Assembly (NCBI GenBank): GCA_027924585.1
Contig: BSBM01000600.1
Coordinates: forward strand, 15,869,001-15,933,000
Length of the DNA stretch: 64,000 nt
Direction of reading: 5' to 3'
Source of the DNA: Larix kaempferi
Lineage: Eukaryota > Streptophyta > Pinopsida > Pinales > Pinaceae
Below the pieces are notes generated by a model. That model saw nothing but the letters and a program-made list of their open reading frames with translations. It made no database searches and was not told the DNA's origin. This document shows positions 11,695 through 22,533 of the stretch, piece after piece. Position numbers and translations under genes: made by a program. Numbering within the stretch: position 1 is the stretch's first letter; every line of letters starts with the position of its first letter.

Positions 11695-11703
11695 TATAAA
11701 TAG
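11695..11703 (+). promoter_or_regulatory. TATA box ahead of the antisense plant-mobile-domain gene
   Basis: TATAAATAG on the plus strand is a textbook plant TATA box. It lies about 520 bp upstream of the recognisable domain and faces the right way to transcribe it, opposite to the element's own transcript. A GC- and CpG-rich stretch follows (about 11870-12110). The role is inferred from motif and position only. Confidence 0.45.
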
Positions 11704-12209
11704 TAAGTGGGTCCAACATGAGAAGTGTCATTTGGACTTGTTGACGTTGACTAGTGATCAGAGTGGACCAGAGATGAGTTGGTGTTTCTGGACGATCCGA
11801 CCAACCGTTTTCAGATCCGGGAGTTATAGGTATTCTGATAAACTCATACCTACATTTTCATTGGGTTCAGGAGGGGGGGGGGTAGTGGGTCCCAGGGGAG
11901 TTTTGGTACAGTCCACGTGGGGTGGACCGTGGGTTTGTGGGGTGGAACCGTGGGTTCCTGTATCGCGAGTTCTGAGGCTGGAGTCGTGGTTCGAGACTGC
12001 GAGCTTGGCTCCTACAGGCATGGTCCCAGATCGCGGCTTTAGCCCCGACAGTCGCAGTCGAAAACCGTGGCAAGGGGCCCTAAAGCCGCGATTGGGATCA
12101 GGCTTTTAGGGTTTGCCCGGGAGGGGGGAAGGGGTTACTTCTTTGACATGAGTCTGATGAGTTTGGCTTGTGTGATTGACAGGATGCCATTGGTGCTTTG
12201 GTGAGAGCG

Positions 12210-13485
12210 GGATGTCTCGGAGGGATCGGCATGTGCAGTCTACGTTGGGGTTGTGCGGGATGCTGAAGTTCGCATAGGTGCCTATGATGCGTTCAGCAGC
12301 GCTGCTGCTGAACCGATTAGTGATATTTTGGGAGCCGGACATTCATGCATTCAGGGTGTAGGGAGAGAGGGTGGATCTCACCCTCGCAAATGTGTACTTC
12401 TTGACGGGGTTTCCTTGTCTGGGTAGGGTGGCTGATACGTAGCCACGAGTATCCGCAGATATGAATATGGAGGATATGTTGGAGTAGTACTGCGTTCCGG
12501 AGGCTAGGGTGTAGAGGAATGCACTCCGGGTGGTGGACCTGCGGGAGCCAGAAGTACAGGTGATCGCGGCGTGCGTGGTTCGGGTGTTGGGGTCCCAGTG
12601 ACCTGAGAAGGTGTCCAAGGGCCAGATGCAGCTGGTGGAACGGGTGCTGGATGGTGTATATTATGCCTGGGGCCAAATGTTCCTCACTTGTGTTCAGTGG
12701 CAGTTGACATCGATGAAGGAATATGGAAAGGGATTTTGTTATGGATCCTTTCTTTGTGCCTTCTTCATGGAGTGGGTACCTACACTGCGGCCGCGGGTGC
12801 CGGTCAGGGCGGGAGGACTGAGGGAGCCACGCATGGTGCGGTGGGGAGAGATGATGCACTGACGGGGTGGCGGTGAGGTTGGGAGATACTTCACCCAGGA
12901 TATCTACCTTCAGTGGTTGTAGATACCGCTGACACTGGATGATTATCCATACAGAGATATGGACTACACAAGGGATCCGGAGGCACCACGGCCGCTAGGG
13001 CAGGCATGGGGACCAGATGGTACGTATTGATTTACTTGATTGTTGTTGATGCCAGGTTTTGTGTATGATAGGTTTGAGATGTTGATATGATGTTACTGAC
13101 TAATGTATGATCTACAGATGTTGGACCGAGACCACCACCAGGACATGTAGCTTGTAGGGGGCATGTAGCAATACCAGCCCTGCCGGGCCGAGGGGAGGTG
13201 CGTCGAAAGGACATGGAGGGGACTCTGGAGTCCGTACGTATGCTTCTCAATCGTTTGCTAGTTGGAGTGACTGATGATGGGTGGTAGGACGTGGATCCGG
13301 AGGTGATTCAGGACTGTCTGAGGGCGCCACGGGAGTTCCGATCGATCGCGATTCGAGTGGCCATTTTGGCGGATAGGGGTCGGGAACAGGAGCTTGCAGG
13401 GGATGAGGAGCTGCCAAAGGAGGAGCGGGGTGAGGACTCGGAGGCAGCTGATGCAGGCAGTGACGGAGGGTATGATTCTCAGTAG
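12210..13485 (+). pseudogene. Plant-mobile-domain (PMD-like) gene, antisense inside gypsy 2, broken
   Basis: Read on the plus strand, opposite to pol, the translation shows FWEPDIHAFRV, GERVDLTLANVYFLTGFP, then QLVERVLDGVYYAWGQMF, CYGSFLCAFFMEWVPTLRP, REPRMVRWGEMMH and GRYFTQDIYLQWL. This order (a W-P-x-T-H-F-like block, a G-E-x-x-x-T-L-x-D-V block, a YGSFL block and a conserved E-P-R-M-x-R-W block) is that of the plant mobile domain, found in MAIN/MAIL-type nuclear proteins and in transposable elements. Several in-frame stops (for example near 12268, 12359 and 12862) break it. An intron of 98 bp (13020-13117) with GTACGT and CTACAG ends keeps the frame open into an acidic C-terminal tail ending at 13485. 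The original function is unknown. Confidence 0.72.
13020..13117 (+). other. Probable spliceosomal intron in the antisense gene
   Basis: It starts GTACGT and ends CTACAG, is T-rich, and has TAAT/TGAC branch-point-like motifs near 13095-13105. Joining the flanks keeps one open phase from GQAWGPD into DVGPRPPPGH. An intron can persist here because it is on the strand opposite to the element's genomic RNA and so is not spliced out during retrotransposition. Confidence 0.6.
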
Positions 13486-13777
13486 GAATTTCAGGGGACT
13501 CTCCCCCGATTTTGTAGCTATGACATGTATTCTATGAGGCTTATTGATGTATAGATATTTTTTTGTATAGCTGAGTACGGGGGTACTCAGGACATGTGTA
13601 GCACATTGACGTTTATTTTTTGATATATATATATGCACATGGATGCACCTTTTTGCGATGATGATTTAATGTACACACGTGGATGCACTTATGGTTTTTT
13701 ATATGTTTGTACTGCACGTGGATGCAAGTAGTGTAGGATGATGGGCACATACAGACCTAATGGGGCCGCAGGTTTAT

Positions 13778-14470
13778 TTAGGGATAAAAGCGTTTAAGAT
13801 ACAACCCATTACGGGGGTTGCGCAAAGGGTGACCTTCTGAGTTAGTTAAAATGTATGCCCCATTGCCGAGGCAGGTCTGCACGATGTAAGGGCCTTGCCT
13901 AATGGATTCAAACTTTCCTTTACCAGTCTTGTCGTGGGCTTGGTCATAGGCGAGGATGAGTTCCCCTTCACGAAAAGTTTGAGGGTCGACATGTTTGTCA
14001 TAACCAGCTTTGGAGCGGTTCTTGGCAGCTTCAATGGTCTGTAGAGTGGCATGACGGTCTTCATCAGCTTGGTCTAGTGATAGCAGACGTTGTTCGAGTG
14101 GGGTGGTATCTGGGAGAAGCTCGACGGTGATGAGTAAGGTAGGTATCTGACACTCGATGGGGAGGACAGACTGTACACCATGAACTAAATGAAACGGGGT
14201 AAAACCGGTGGCGGTCTTGGTGGATGTACGGTAAGCCCTTAATGCAGGGAACAACATGTGGTGCCAATTGGACTTATGCCGGTCAACAGTGTGCTGGAGG
14301 ATGGTTTTAAAATTTTGTTAATGGCCTCTACTTGGCCGTTCCCTTGGGGGTAGTAAGCAGAGGATTACTGATGTTCAAGCTTCAGTAGGGTGGATAACTC
14401 ACGCCAAATGGAATCTTCGAAGTGTGAACCATGGTATGAGACCAACTATTTGGGGACCCCGAATCGAGTG
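13778..14470 (-). pseudogene. Gypsy 2 integrase, second half
   Basis: The minus-strand frame 14257-13778 reads LRAYRTSTKTATGFTPFHLV, the conserved ALRAYRT...G.TPF..V block after the integrase core, then a long C-terminal domain with FREGELILAYDQ and RQGPYIVQTCLGNGAYIL and a stop at 13778. Just upstream (about 14330-14460) are RFGVPK, LVSYHGSHFEDSIW and YYPQGNGQVEAINKIL. The catalytic E region (Q.NGQVEA) is present, but the second catalytic aspartate, normally SDHG, is Y (SYHG). Stops and a frameshift near 14270-14320 break the frame. Confidence 0.88.
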
Positions 14471-15470
14471 ATAACATTTTAAAAAAGAAATGGGCAGCGG
14501 TGTCAGCTTTACAATTGAAGGTGGGCATGGCTTCAGCCCATTTGGTGAAGTAGTCGACGGCGACAATGATGTACTTATGGCTGTTGGCGGATGAGGGTTT
14601 ACATTCCATGAAGTCGATGGCCCACTTAAAAAAGGGGCCAACGGTTACGACTGGGTGTAACGGAGCGGGTGGTGTCCGGGCCTTGGGGGAAAAAAGTTGG
14701 CAATTATGGCAATGTTTGACCGCTGTGATGCAGTCGGTAAAGAGTGTGGGCCAGAAGTATCCGGCATGAATTAATTTTTGGGAGGTGGCCATTCCAGATA
14801 AATGGCCACCACAGGCACCGCTATGATAGTCATTGAGGACTTGTTCAGCTTCCTCATGTGTAAGAAAACGACGGAGAATCGTGTCAACCCCTCGTTGGTA
14901 AAGGACATCGCCCAAGAGGAGATATCGAGAGGTCTGGTGATGGATACGACGGTGGCCATCACGAGTTATGTTGGGTCGAAATTTCTGCATGCGAAGGTAT
15001 AACAAAATATCACCATACCATGCGTCATCAGACGAGATGATGAACAAGTGATTGTCGGGTAACTCATCGGAGATTTGTGGGGACGACAAAAGGGAGGGGA
15101 GATCGGTGATGAGCTGGGCAAGAGAGAGGGATTTAGTGCTATTAGGGGTTTTGAAAGTGAGGTCATATTCTTGTAGGATAATTACCCATTTAGCAATGCG
15201 ACCTTGCAGGAGGCGTCGGTTCAAGAGATAGACCATGGGGTTGGAGTCGGTGACAACTGTGGTATGAATGAGTAAAATGTAGTGTCGCAATTTTTGGACA
15301 GAAAATACCACAGCAAGGGCTAGTCTTTCCTCATATGGGTAACGTAGGGGTGGTCCAGACAAGGTTTGGATGACGTAATAAATGACATGCTCCTGGTGAG
15401 CAGCATCTTCTTGGACAAGGACTCCGGACACGGCATAATCGGATGCCGAGACGTATAGGATGAAGTCTTC
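14382..15470 (-). pseudogene. Gypsy 2 RNase H, integrase zinc domain and core start
   Basis: An open minus-strand frame of about 350 codons. The RNase H part shows SDYAVSGVLVQED, LRYPYEERLALAVVF, KLRHYILLIHTTVVTDSNP and GRIAKWVIILQEYDL. The H2C2 zinc domain follows: HSGACGGHLSGMATSQKLI and HCHNCQLFSPK. The integrase core begins with KWAIDFMECKP (first catalytic D) and IIVAVDYFTKWAEAMP. I see no second (archaeal-type) RNase H between RNase H and integrase, which canonical Tat elements usually have. Confidence 0.9.
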
Positions 15471-15479
15471 AGAGAAATC

Positions 15480-16425
15480 CGGGGGGGAGATCAGAGGGGC
15501 TTGTATGAGAGCTTTTTTAAGGGCTTCGAATGCATATTGCGCCTAGTCATCCCAAACAAAGGGTATGTGGGTACGAAGCAGGCGTAAGAAACCATGAATG
15601 GTGGTGGCATAATCAGGAATGAAGCGTCGGAGAAAATTAGATCTCCCCTGCAGACTCTGGAGCTACCGGAGTGTGCGAGGAGAGGGAAGGTCTATGATGG
15701 CTTGGACTTTCAGGGGATCAACAACGATTCCTTTCTGGGAAACAATGAAACCCAACAACTGGCCTGCCGGAACACAAAAGACACACTTGTGTGGGTTTAA
15801 GCGGATTTGATATTTGCGATAACGCAGAAAGACTTGCCGGAGGTCGTTAAGGTGGTCTGATCGTTTCCGGGAACGAGCTGTAAGATCATCAAGATAGACT
15901 AGCAGGATATGGACCAAGTTGTGAAAACAGTAGGTCAAGGCCCATTGGAACGTGGCACCAGCATTTTTGAGGCCGAAAGGCATGACGTGATAGGAAAAGG
16001 TGCCCCAAGGGGTGGTAAAAGGCAGTCTTGTACTGATCCTCCTTACGGATCTGAATCTAGTTGTATCCGCAAAAACCATCCATGAAAGATAGGACTTCAT
16101 GCCCCACACATGCATCGATGAGTTGGTCAATAAATGGCGTGGGGAAGTTGTTTTTGGGACAGGCTTGGTTTAAATTGCGGAAGTCAGTACATACTCTGAT
16201 GGTGCCTTGTTTCTTGTTAACAGGGACGGGGTTAGAAACCCAAGTGGTATATGCAATAGGATAAATGAATCCTGCTTTGCGAAGTTTCTCAATCTCTGCT
16301 TTAACATCGGGGAGCTTTGAGGGATGAATGGGGTGCTATTTCTGGTGAACGGGGGTACATCGGGTCATGTGTCAATGTGGTGTTCTATAATAGTGGGGTC
16401 AAGACCAGGCATTTCGGTATAGGAC
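15480..16425 (-). pseudogene. Gypsy 2 reverse transcriptase, frameshifted
   Basis: The minus strand gives FIDQLIDACVGHEVLSFMDG upstream, then RLPFTTPWGTFSYHVMPFGL and LKNAGATFQWAL, then the catalytic block LLVYLDDLTARS, then LNPHKCVFCV and GQLLGFIVSQKGI. The catalytic aspartates of YLDD are retained. At least one frameshift near 16050 and stops further upstream (near 16250-16400) interrupt it. It follows the knuckle 2/3 region and precedes RNase H, the usual pol order. Confidence 0.88.
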
Positions 16426-17170
16426 TAGGCAAAGACACCACGGAACTCTTGGAAACGTTTTTTGTATGCTCCGATCTCATATTCACTGCAGGAGGCTCCT
16501 AAAGTGATGAGTTCAGGGGCATCTCCTGGGGAAACAATATCAATTTGGATTGTGGGTGAGATGTTGGCCATGTTACCTTCCTCAAAGGCATCAGGAGTGG
16601 GAATGGGATCCTTAAACCAGTCGACTTTGGTGGGAAGGAAGTCTTTGGACTCAACTGCAAATTGGGTGGCTGTGGTGGAGGAGGACTCTTCTGCGAGGAA
16701 ATAGGAACAATGGTGCATGTCTTCCCAGGGATAATCCAGGGCAGTGAGAGCCTCTAGAATCTCCTCATCATTGCGGAAACTGTGAGTTGTCAAATTGATT
16801 GACGAGGACGTGGCAGTCGAAGAGATCATATAGATGGTGTTAATCTCTCCGGATGAGGGTGATACTGGGGAGTGGATCTCCTAATTGTGGGGGGTGCCAT
16901 CTCAAGGTACAAATTATTCATCTCGTAGAGAACTGCTCTGTAATATGGGAGATTAGGACAATGATGTGAGTAATGGCCGTAAATACCGCATATTGCACAA
17001 GGGTGGTTGGTACGCACGAGGCTTAGGGGTTGGATCGAGTTCGACAACCAGGATGTTGGGGTCATCGTCAAGCATTTGCATGTGTTCCTATAATGTAGGT
17101 AATTATGGACATTGATGAGTCGGATGGCCTAACTCATCACACAACGAGCATTTTGGAGGAGCACGAAACA
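16425..17170 (-). pseudogene. Gypsy 2 zinc knuckles 2 and 3 plus linker, located after the protease
   Basis: On the minus strand CSLCDELGHPTHQCP (about 17105-17150) and CAICGIYGHYSHHCPNL (about 16960-17010) are both perfect C-x2-C-x4-H-x4-C knuckles. They are followed by an acidic linker ending EEGNMANISP and YKKRFQEFRGVFA before the RT. CCHC knuckles normally end gag and bind RNA; here they lie between protease and RT. The same two knuckles in the same place occur in the relics at about 37964-38190 and 58890-59110. Confidence 0.8.
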
Positions 17171-18270
17171 TGGGGGGGTTTTTAACTGTTTTGGGTGGGG
17201 GTACAACAGTGTATGGTTGTGGGCCTCTGCCCCCAGTGTGCTTGATAAGAGGGGGTGGATTTGTAGATGACGAAGGGGTAGTGACACTGGGAGGTGGTTG
17301 ACTAGTAGTGGCAATGGGTTGCACCGGTTGTAGGACGACATTTGGTGTCGGCGGGGGAATGGGAGGTAAAATATACCACATGGGTAATCCTAAGGTTAAC
17401 CCGGGGAGGCTGAGAGTAGCCATAACCGGGGCACTTACTACTCTCGAGGGAGGGAATAGGAAGGGGATTGTGTGGATGGGTGTAACACCAATGTGACTAG
17501 GGACCAATGGTGGTTTGGGTAACAAGGGTGGTTGATTGTTGGGTGTTTGTGTATTGTGGGAAATGGTACATAGGTCAGATACTTTGGGCGTGGGTGATGG
17601 GGGTGGAATGGCTTGGAATGTTGAGGTCATCGGTGTATCTGAGTAAACTCCGGGGCCGACGGAGGAAACCAACGAGGTAGATGCACCACAAATAGGTTGT
17701 TCAACCATGGGGAGAACATTTTCGGGTGCAGCGGGGGCATTGGGATCGTAATAGGTGAGTTGATCAACCTTGACCACGCATCCGTCATGGGGGAACATCA
17801 TGGTATGAAAAATGGATGATGCAACTACCCGCATGGCATACATGCAGCTGTGGCCAAGTAAGAGGTTATAATCAAGTTGGGCGTTGATGACCTCTATGTC
17901 AATAAGCACACTGTTTTACCAGCCAACTGGACGGGGACATTAGCTAAGAGACCTTGGGGTTGAGCCGAACGACCGTCGTAGGCTCGCAACGCAATGGTGG
18001 ACTGCTGCAGAGTAGGGGATCCCAACTTCTGCCAAACGAATGTGGACATAACGCATGTAGAGGCACCTTCATCGATAATGCACTGATGGATGACAAGATT
18101 CCGAATGGAAATAGAAACTTGGAATGCTAAAGTGGAAGGCAGGTGTGGTTCGGATTGGTCCAAATCGAAGGCCATCAGACGTGAATCATTTGGGTCAATA
18201 GCACCAATGGCGGAGAGCAAAGTCTTGCGCTGTGATGGACATTTTTTTAAGACTTCTAACGTAGACATGG
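17171..18270 (-). pseudogene. Gypsy 2 aspartic protease and proline-rich linker
   Basis: The minus strand shows HQCIIDEGASTCVMSTFVW near 18050-18110. This is a retropepsin-like catalytic block (D-x-G-A-S), followed by ALRAYDGRSAQP, ANVPVQLAGK and IDIEVINAQLDYNLLLGHSC, the D.ILG.-type second half of the fold. A frame change occurs at about 17900-17910. It continues as a proline-rich linker (about 17171-17780) before knuckle 2. The enzyme would process the gag-pol polyprotein. Confidence 0.75.
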
Positions 18271-18399
18271 CTGTGGGAGACTGGGCTAAGATATCTACAA
18301 TGTTGTAATTAGACGTAGCGCGAGCATTGGGATTATTGTTGATGCGACGAAGTGGGAAGCGAGGTGCTTTGGAGGCGCCATCTAGTGGAGATGGAGGTA

Positions 18400-19409
18400 T
18401 ACGTAACGTCTAATCAGTGGGATGAGTGTTAGTGTTTTTGTCGACGGGAGGGGCTTCAGGGGTGGAGCCATATTGGTTCTGATGGGTTTGGAGGTTGACA
18501 TCAGTGGATGACATCATTAACAAGTGGTGGGTACCTGAGTCTATCATGGGTTGATCAGGAGCGGCATAAGTGATTTGCTGTTGTGGTGACGTGTTTTCTT
18601 GAGGGGGAGCCAATGATTGAGTGTTCACTACACCTTGGGTCGGTAAAGGGTTTTGTAACACCAAGGGTTGATGTTGAGGTGGTGGAGGGTTGGGCGGTGC
18701 CTGAGGAGTCATGTGTCCTTGGCGATGGGAATCATCGGTCCAGAGTTGCTGAGCTCGCTCCAAATGTGGGCAAGCATGAGTGTAGTGGCCATAGACCCCG
18801 CAAATAGAACAAGGATGGTTTGTTCACAAATTAGGATTTTTGGCCTGCTTGGGCGGCCGATCAGGGTTTTGGTTGGCAGGTGCTACGTTATTGTTGTTGG
18901 GGGGATTGGGAGGTTGACCACATTGTTCTGGAGGGGGGTTGTTCCCATGGTTACGGTCTTTGCCACGATTTTACTGGCCTTGTTGGCACTGGTTATTTTG
19001 GTTCTGGTGCGGATTCTGTTGGGCGTACACTTTCCCTTGGGCAGCAGGTGGGTTCTGGGGTTGTGCAGGTGCGGGAGCAGGCTGTGGTGGATAATAAGTA
19101 GGTGGAGGCTGCGCAGGTGCTGAACCTTGTGGGGGTTGCTGATACGTCTGTGGAACGGGTTGTGAGTTTGCCGCAGGGGCTGCCTGTGGCAGGTAATAAG
19201 TAGGTTGGGATTGAGAGGACACAGGAGCTGGTGCAGCTTGTGGGTGGTAATATGGCTGAGGTGCGACCAAGGGGGCATAAGCGGGGGATGCATGACCAAA
19301 GCACTGAGGTGGACATGAGGGTCCATGGGAATGGTGGTGATGTGCCATGGGAGCATACGAATTGGTTGCTCCGGACTAAGATGTATCTCGTGAAAGGTCG
19401 GGGCCATGG
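18400..19409 (-). pseudogene. Gypsy 2 P/Q-rich gag tail and zinc knuckle 1
   Basis: About 125 residues rich in proline, glutamine and alanine (for example TYYPPQPAPAPAQPQNPPA) lie at 18971-19348. They are followed near 18770-18820 by a C-x2-C-x4-H-x4-C knuckle (CSICGVYGHYTHACPHL) and a QLWTD block. Low complexity leaves several frames open here; the P/Q-rich frame is in keeping with the knuckle frame once a frameshift is allowed. Confidence 0.7.
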
Positions 19410-20158
19410 TTAGGACGTGCTATGGAAAAGGGTTGGGGATGCGAGGCAATATGGCCAATGATGCCATCTACGACATGGGATGCCCCCAGTGCATCGTGTT
19501 AGGAGGAATCACCGTGAGGGGCGTCAGGTATGATGGAATACAGATAACCTGACTGGGTGTAAATAAGGTCAAATTGCTGGGCTTTGAGGATGGCCTCTTC
19601 TTCGGATTGGGGTTGTTCGGATGCCACATCCTTGGCAATGACAGGAAGGAGGGATTTTAGAAACCAATCTAAGAAGATACGGTCGTCTAACTTGATTTTG
19701 CAAAGGATGCGACGTCGACGCCACTCATGAATGTGGTCAGTGATGTGGGTAGCCGTGTTCTGTCTGCAAGACAGTAGGATCTCAACTCCCGCGTCATAGC
19801 GGACAGGTAACTGAAAGAACTGCAGGAAAGTCGAGGAAAGGGAAGTAAAGGTGACATGGGTCCCCTGGGGCTGCTCGATGTACCACTTAGCTGCAGAGCC
19901 AGTGAGGGTGTGCTATAACAGACAAAGGTGGACACAATCGTCCACTATGGATTTGGAGGAACACCATAGATGGAAGGACATAATATGGTTCTGGGGGTCT
20001 TCACCTGCCTTGCCCTCAAACTTAGGGATGTTGGAGGGGAGCTTGGTGGGAATGTGAGGCCACACAGGGTCATGTCTGATGGGATCGTTAGTCAGTCTAG
20101 CTAGGTCAGGAAGGTTGAGACTAGCCATGAATGGAAAACTAGTAGAAGGATGTGACAT
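19410..20158 (-). pseudogene. Gypsy 2 gag core, frameshifted
   Basis: The minus strand begins MASLNLPDLARLTNDPIRHD, then IPKFEGKAGEDPQNHIMSFH and LWCSSKSIVDD, and in another frame KWYIEQP, FLQFFQLP and HIHEWR. This is the retrotransposon gag pattern (FEGK..EDP..H...F, W). The frame breaks near 19915. The same gag is recognisable at 28528-28960 and 54820-55250 on the plus strand. Gag builds the virus-like particle. Confidence 0.82.
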
Positions 20159-20805
20159 ACTAGTGGTGTGACCATGTTGAGGCCAATGCCCCCAAGTGGA
20201 GGGGCTGGGTTTGGGATGTTGCCCCCAAGTGGAGGAACGAAAGTGGTATAGGACGGTCCTGCACCGCCAAGGGTAGTGTGAGTCATTGATGGAGTGGGGA
20301 CAGGTATGCCAGCTATTGGAATGGGTATAGTGATCGGAATGGTATATGTGGGCCCCATCGAGGGCATACCCAAAGCAGGTGTGGTAGCTGGTGTGGTGGT
20401 GGATGCTCCACCAATGGTCCCTACAAAGAAAGGGGTGGAAGTCATGCCAGCCATGGGGCTGGTTGGTGCAGTGTAAGTGGGGTTCTCGGACTCTACCTCA
20501 GAATCAGAGGTAAAATAAGGGGCGTCTAGATCGGGTGACGGAGTTCTATGCCATTGACGAGTGGAGTCAAGTGACAAATCTTGAGATCTATGATGAGTGG
20601 TATCAAGTGATGAAGATCTACGTCTATGATGGGTGATGTCAAGTGAAGCGTGCTGTGGGGGCTCACCCCGGAGGTGCCAAGAATGTCTCGGGGACTCAAT
20701 GGTGACAGATGGTGTCAAGTATATGGGGGTTGTGTTGAGTGAAAAATAGCTCAAAAACCCTAATGCAACCGAGTGTGCAGAAGGAGAGCGCAAAAAATAT
20801 GGCAC
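20159..20805 (-). CDS. Gypsy 2 gag N-terminal extension (open frame)
   Basis: The frame 20805-20101 is open for 234 codons on the minus strand. It contains repeated short motifs around DTTHHR and LDSTRQW, then a P/T/S/G-rich stretch (TIPITIPIPIAGIPVPTPS). It overlaps the start of the gag core in another phase. No known domain is seen; long disordered gag N-termini are common in plant gypsy elements. Start choice is uncertain. Confidence 0.5.
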
Positions 20806-21839
20806 TCAGGCCAACAACCAACTCAAAACACTTACTGTAACAGCTGTGCTACAATAAGTGGAGTATCAACAGAAATGGTTAGAATACCAACAAGCAGCAG
20901 GTTTCCTAGAAAATAAAATTAGTGGACTCGCTAGAACAAAAGGAGGTAAGGGAGCATGCAAACACCTAGTTAAATAGTATTCTGACTCAACTAGACATAT
21001 CCTCTGCAAGGTGATGAAATCCAAGTCAGACAATATGGATAGTAGATCCAAGTGGCTAAAGATATCCCCCTACCGAGAGGGACACCGGGTAGTCAATCCT
21101 AGAAGAAATGCAACTAAGATACCCCGTTCATGACACGTTCGGTTGGGTGAATCTGCCATTTGGTTCTATCACCGTTGTATCCCCATATGGGTGATACACC
21201 GAGAACTGCGAAAGGTATCCTTTGGTTACTGAATGGATTGCGGTATTCCACTCAGGCTTCCGGAACTAGTCTGGCGACTTCAACCCTCCTAGGGGAGAGG
21301 CCTTCCCGATAAATTGGTTTTAAACTGTGTCAAAAAATACTAGGGGATTTTGGTTCCCTAATGGAAAACAGCTATGTCTCAAGTGTAAGCAACCAAGGGG
21401 TGTTATTTGGATGCCTATCCCCCTGATCCTACCTAACTACAAAAATTCTTATGTGTTCCCCAAGTGGGGTTAGAATGTTGGTTGTGTTAAGTAGTATTTT
21501 AGGGCTCACTTGAATTAGGTGACAGAGTGTGTGCATGTGAGATGATGAACCCAAGTAAAAGTGCCACGGGGTGGGCAACTTTCTAACTAAAAATAACAAT
21601 GCAGAAATTAAACTTTGAAATGCAAAATTTTCTCTTTTCAATTAAAATGAGGAAATTTAAAAAATATTCTGTAAATGGAACAAAAATAATACTGCAGAAA
21701 AAAGGCTGTAGGGAAGTATGGCTGCAGATAGGACAGATGGCTGTACAGGTGCAGAAAATATTGCAGCAAAGTGTTGGGTTCAAAACAGTGAAAAAAAAGT
21801 GCAGAAAACAGACCGCAGGTCTGTGGCAAATCTGAGCGG

Positions 21840-22400
21840 TCGGACCGCGGGAAACATGTCGACAGTCGCGGACAGGTTGTGGGAATTTGGCCGAAAGACG
21901 TAGGCGGACCACGGGAAATGGGTCGAAAGTCGCAGGCAGGTTGTAGGAAAATGGCTGAAAGCAACAGGTGGGACACGGGAAAAAGGCAGAAATGGGCACG
22001 AGGGTTGCAGGAAAATGGCTGAAAGCCGCACGTGGGACGCGGGAAAAGGCCAAAATCCGCAGGCGGGTTGCAGGAAAATGGCTGAAAGCCGCAGGCGGGA
22101 TGTGGTAAAAAGGCCGAAATGCGTAGGGGGGTTGCAGGAAAATGGCTGAAAGCCGCAGGTGGGACGCGGGAAAAAGACCGAAATGTGTAGGTGGGTTGCA
22201 GGAAAAGGGCTACAAGCCACAAACGACTCGCGGGAAAATGGGTTAACAGTCGCGGTCGGACCGCATGAAACAGGCTGATAGCCGCGGTCAGATCGCAGGT
22301 AACAGACTGAAAACCGCTAGTAGATCACCGGAAACAGTCTGAGAGCCTTAGTCGGATTGCAGGTAAAAGTCTGAAAGACGCGGTCGGAACGCAACTGCGG
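21840..22400 (-). repeat. 64-bp tandem array (32-bp sub-unit) in the gypsy 2 leader
   Basis: Four to five units of 64 bp start with GGTTGCAGGAAAATGGCTGA near 21940, 22003, 22067, 22131 and 22195. Each unit is itself two diverged 32-bp halves alternating between GCTGAAAGCCGCAGG and CCGAAATGCGTAGG. Single degenerate halves extend the array on both sides. Because 64 is not a multiple of 3, stop-free translation occurs in several minus-strand frames at once. Confidence 0.88.
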
Positions 22401-22516
22401 AGGGAAAAAGACGCGGTTTACGGCGGCTGAAAGGGACAGCCGAAAGGAAAAAATAGAAAAATATTGCAGAAAATTAAAAACGTTTAAAACTATAACTAGA
22501 AATTCAAAGGAACACA

Positions 22517-22530
22517 AGAGGAGTCGCCAA
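22517..22530 (-). promoter_or_regulatory. Primer binding site of gypsy 2
   Basis: Minus-strand TGGCGACTCCTC lies three bases from the 5' LTR. The TGGCGACTCC core is a primer site common in plant Tat/Athila-type gypsy elements, complementary to the 3' end of a tRNA ending GGAGTCGCCA. Confidence 0.7.
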
Positions 22531-22533
22531 AAC

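Larger units (their letters stand above)
20806..22533 (-). other. Gypsy 2 leader region
   Basis: This is the untranslated leader between the primer site and gag. The gag-proximal part is unique sequence with no domain. The LTR-proximal part is a GC-rich tandem array described separately. Frames that stay open here are by-products of the array. Confidence 0.7.

Noticed and set aside
11666-12109. 147-codon plus-strand frame before the plant-mobile-domain region
   Set aside because: GC-rich leader-like sequence with no domain. It may include a 5' exon of the antisense gene but I cannot define it.
12317-12859. 180-codon minus-strand frame opposite the plant-mobile-domain region
   Set aside because: It is the complement of the better supported plus-strand domain and shows only H/P/L-rich sequence.
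21583-22222. Overlapping long frames of repeated C/F/P-rich peptides
   Set aside because: They are produced by a 64-bp tandem array open in several frames; no start or domain supports translation.
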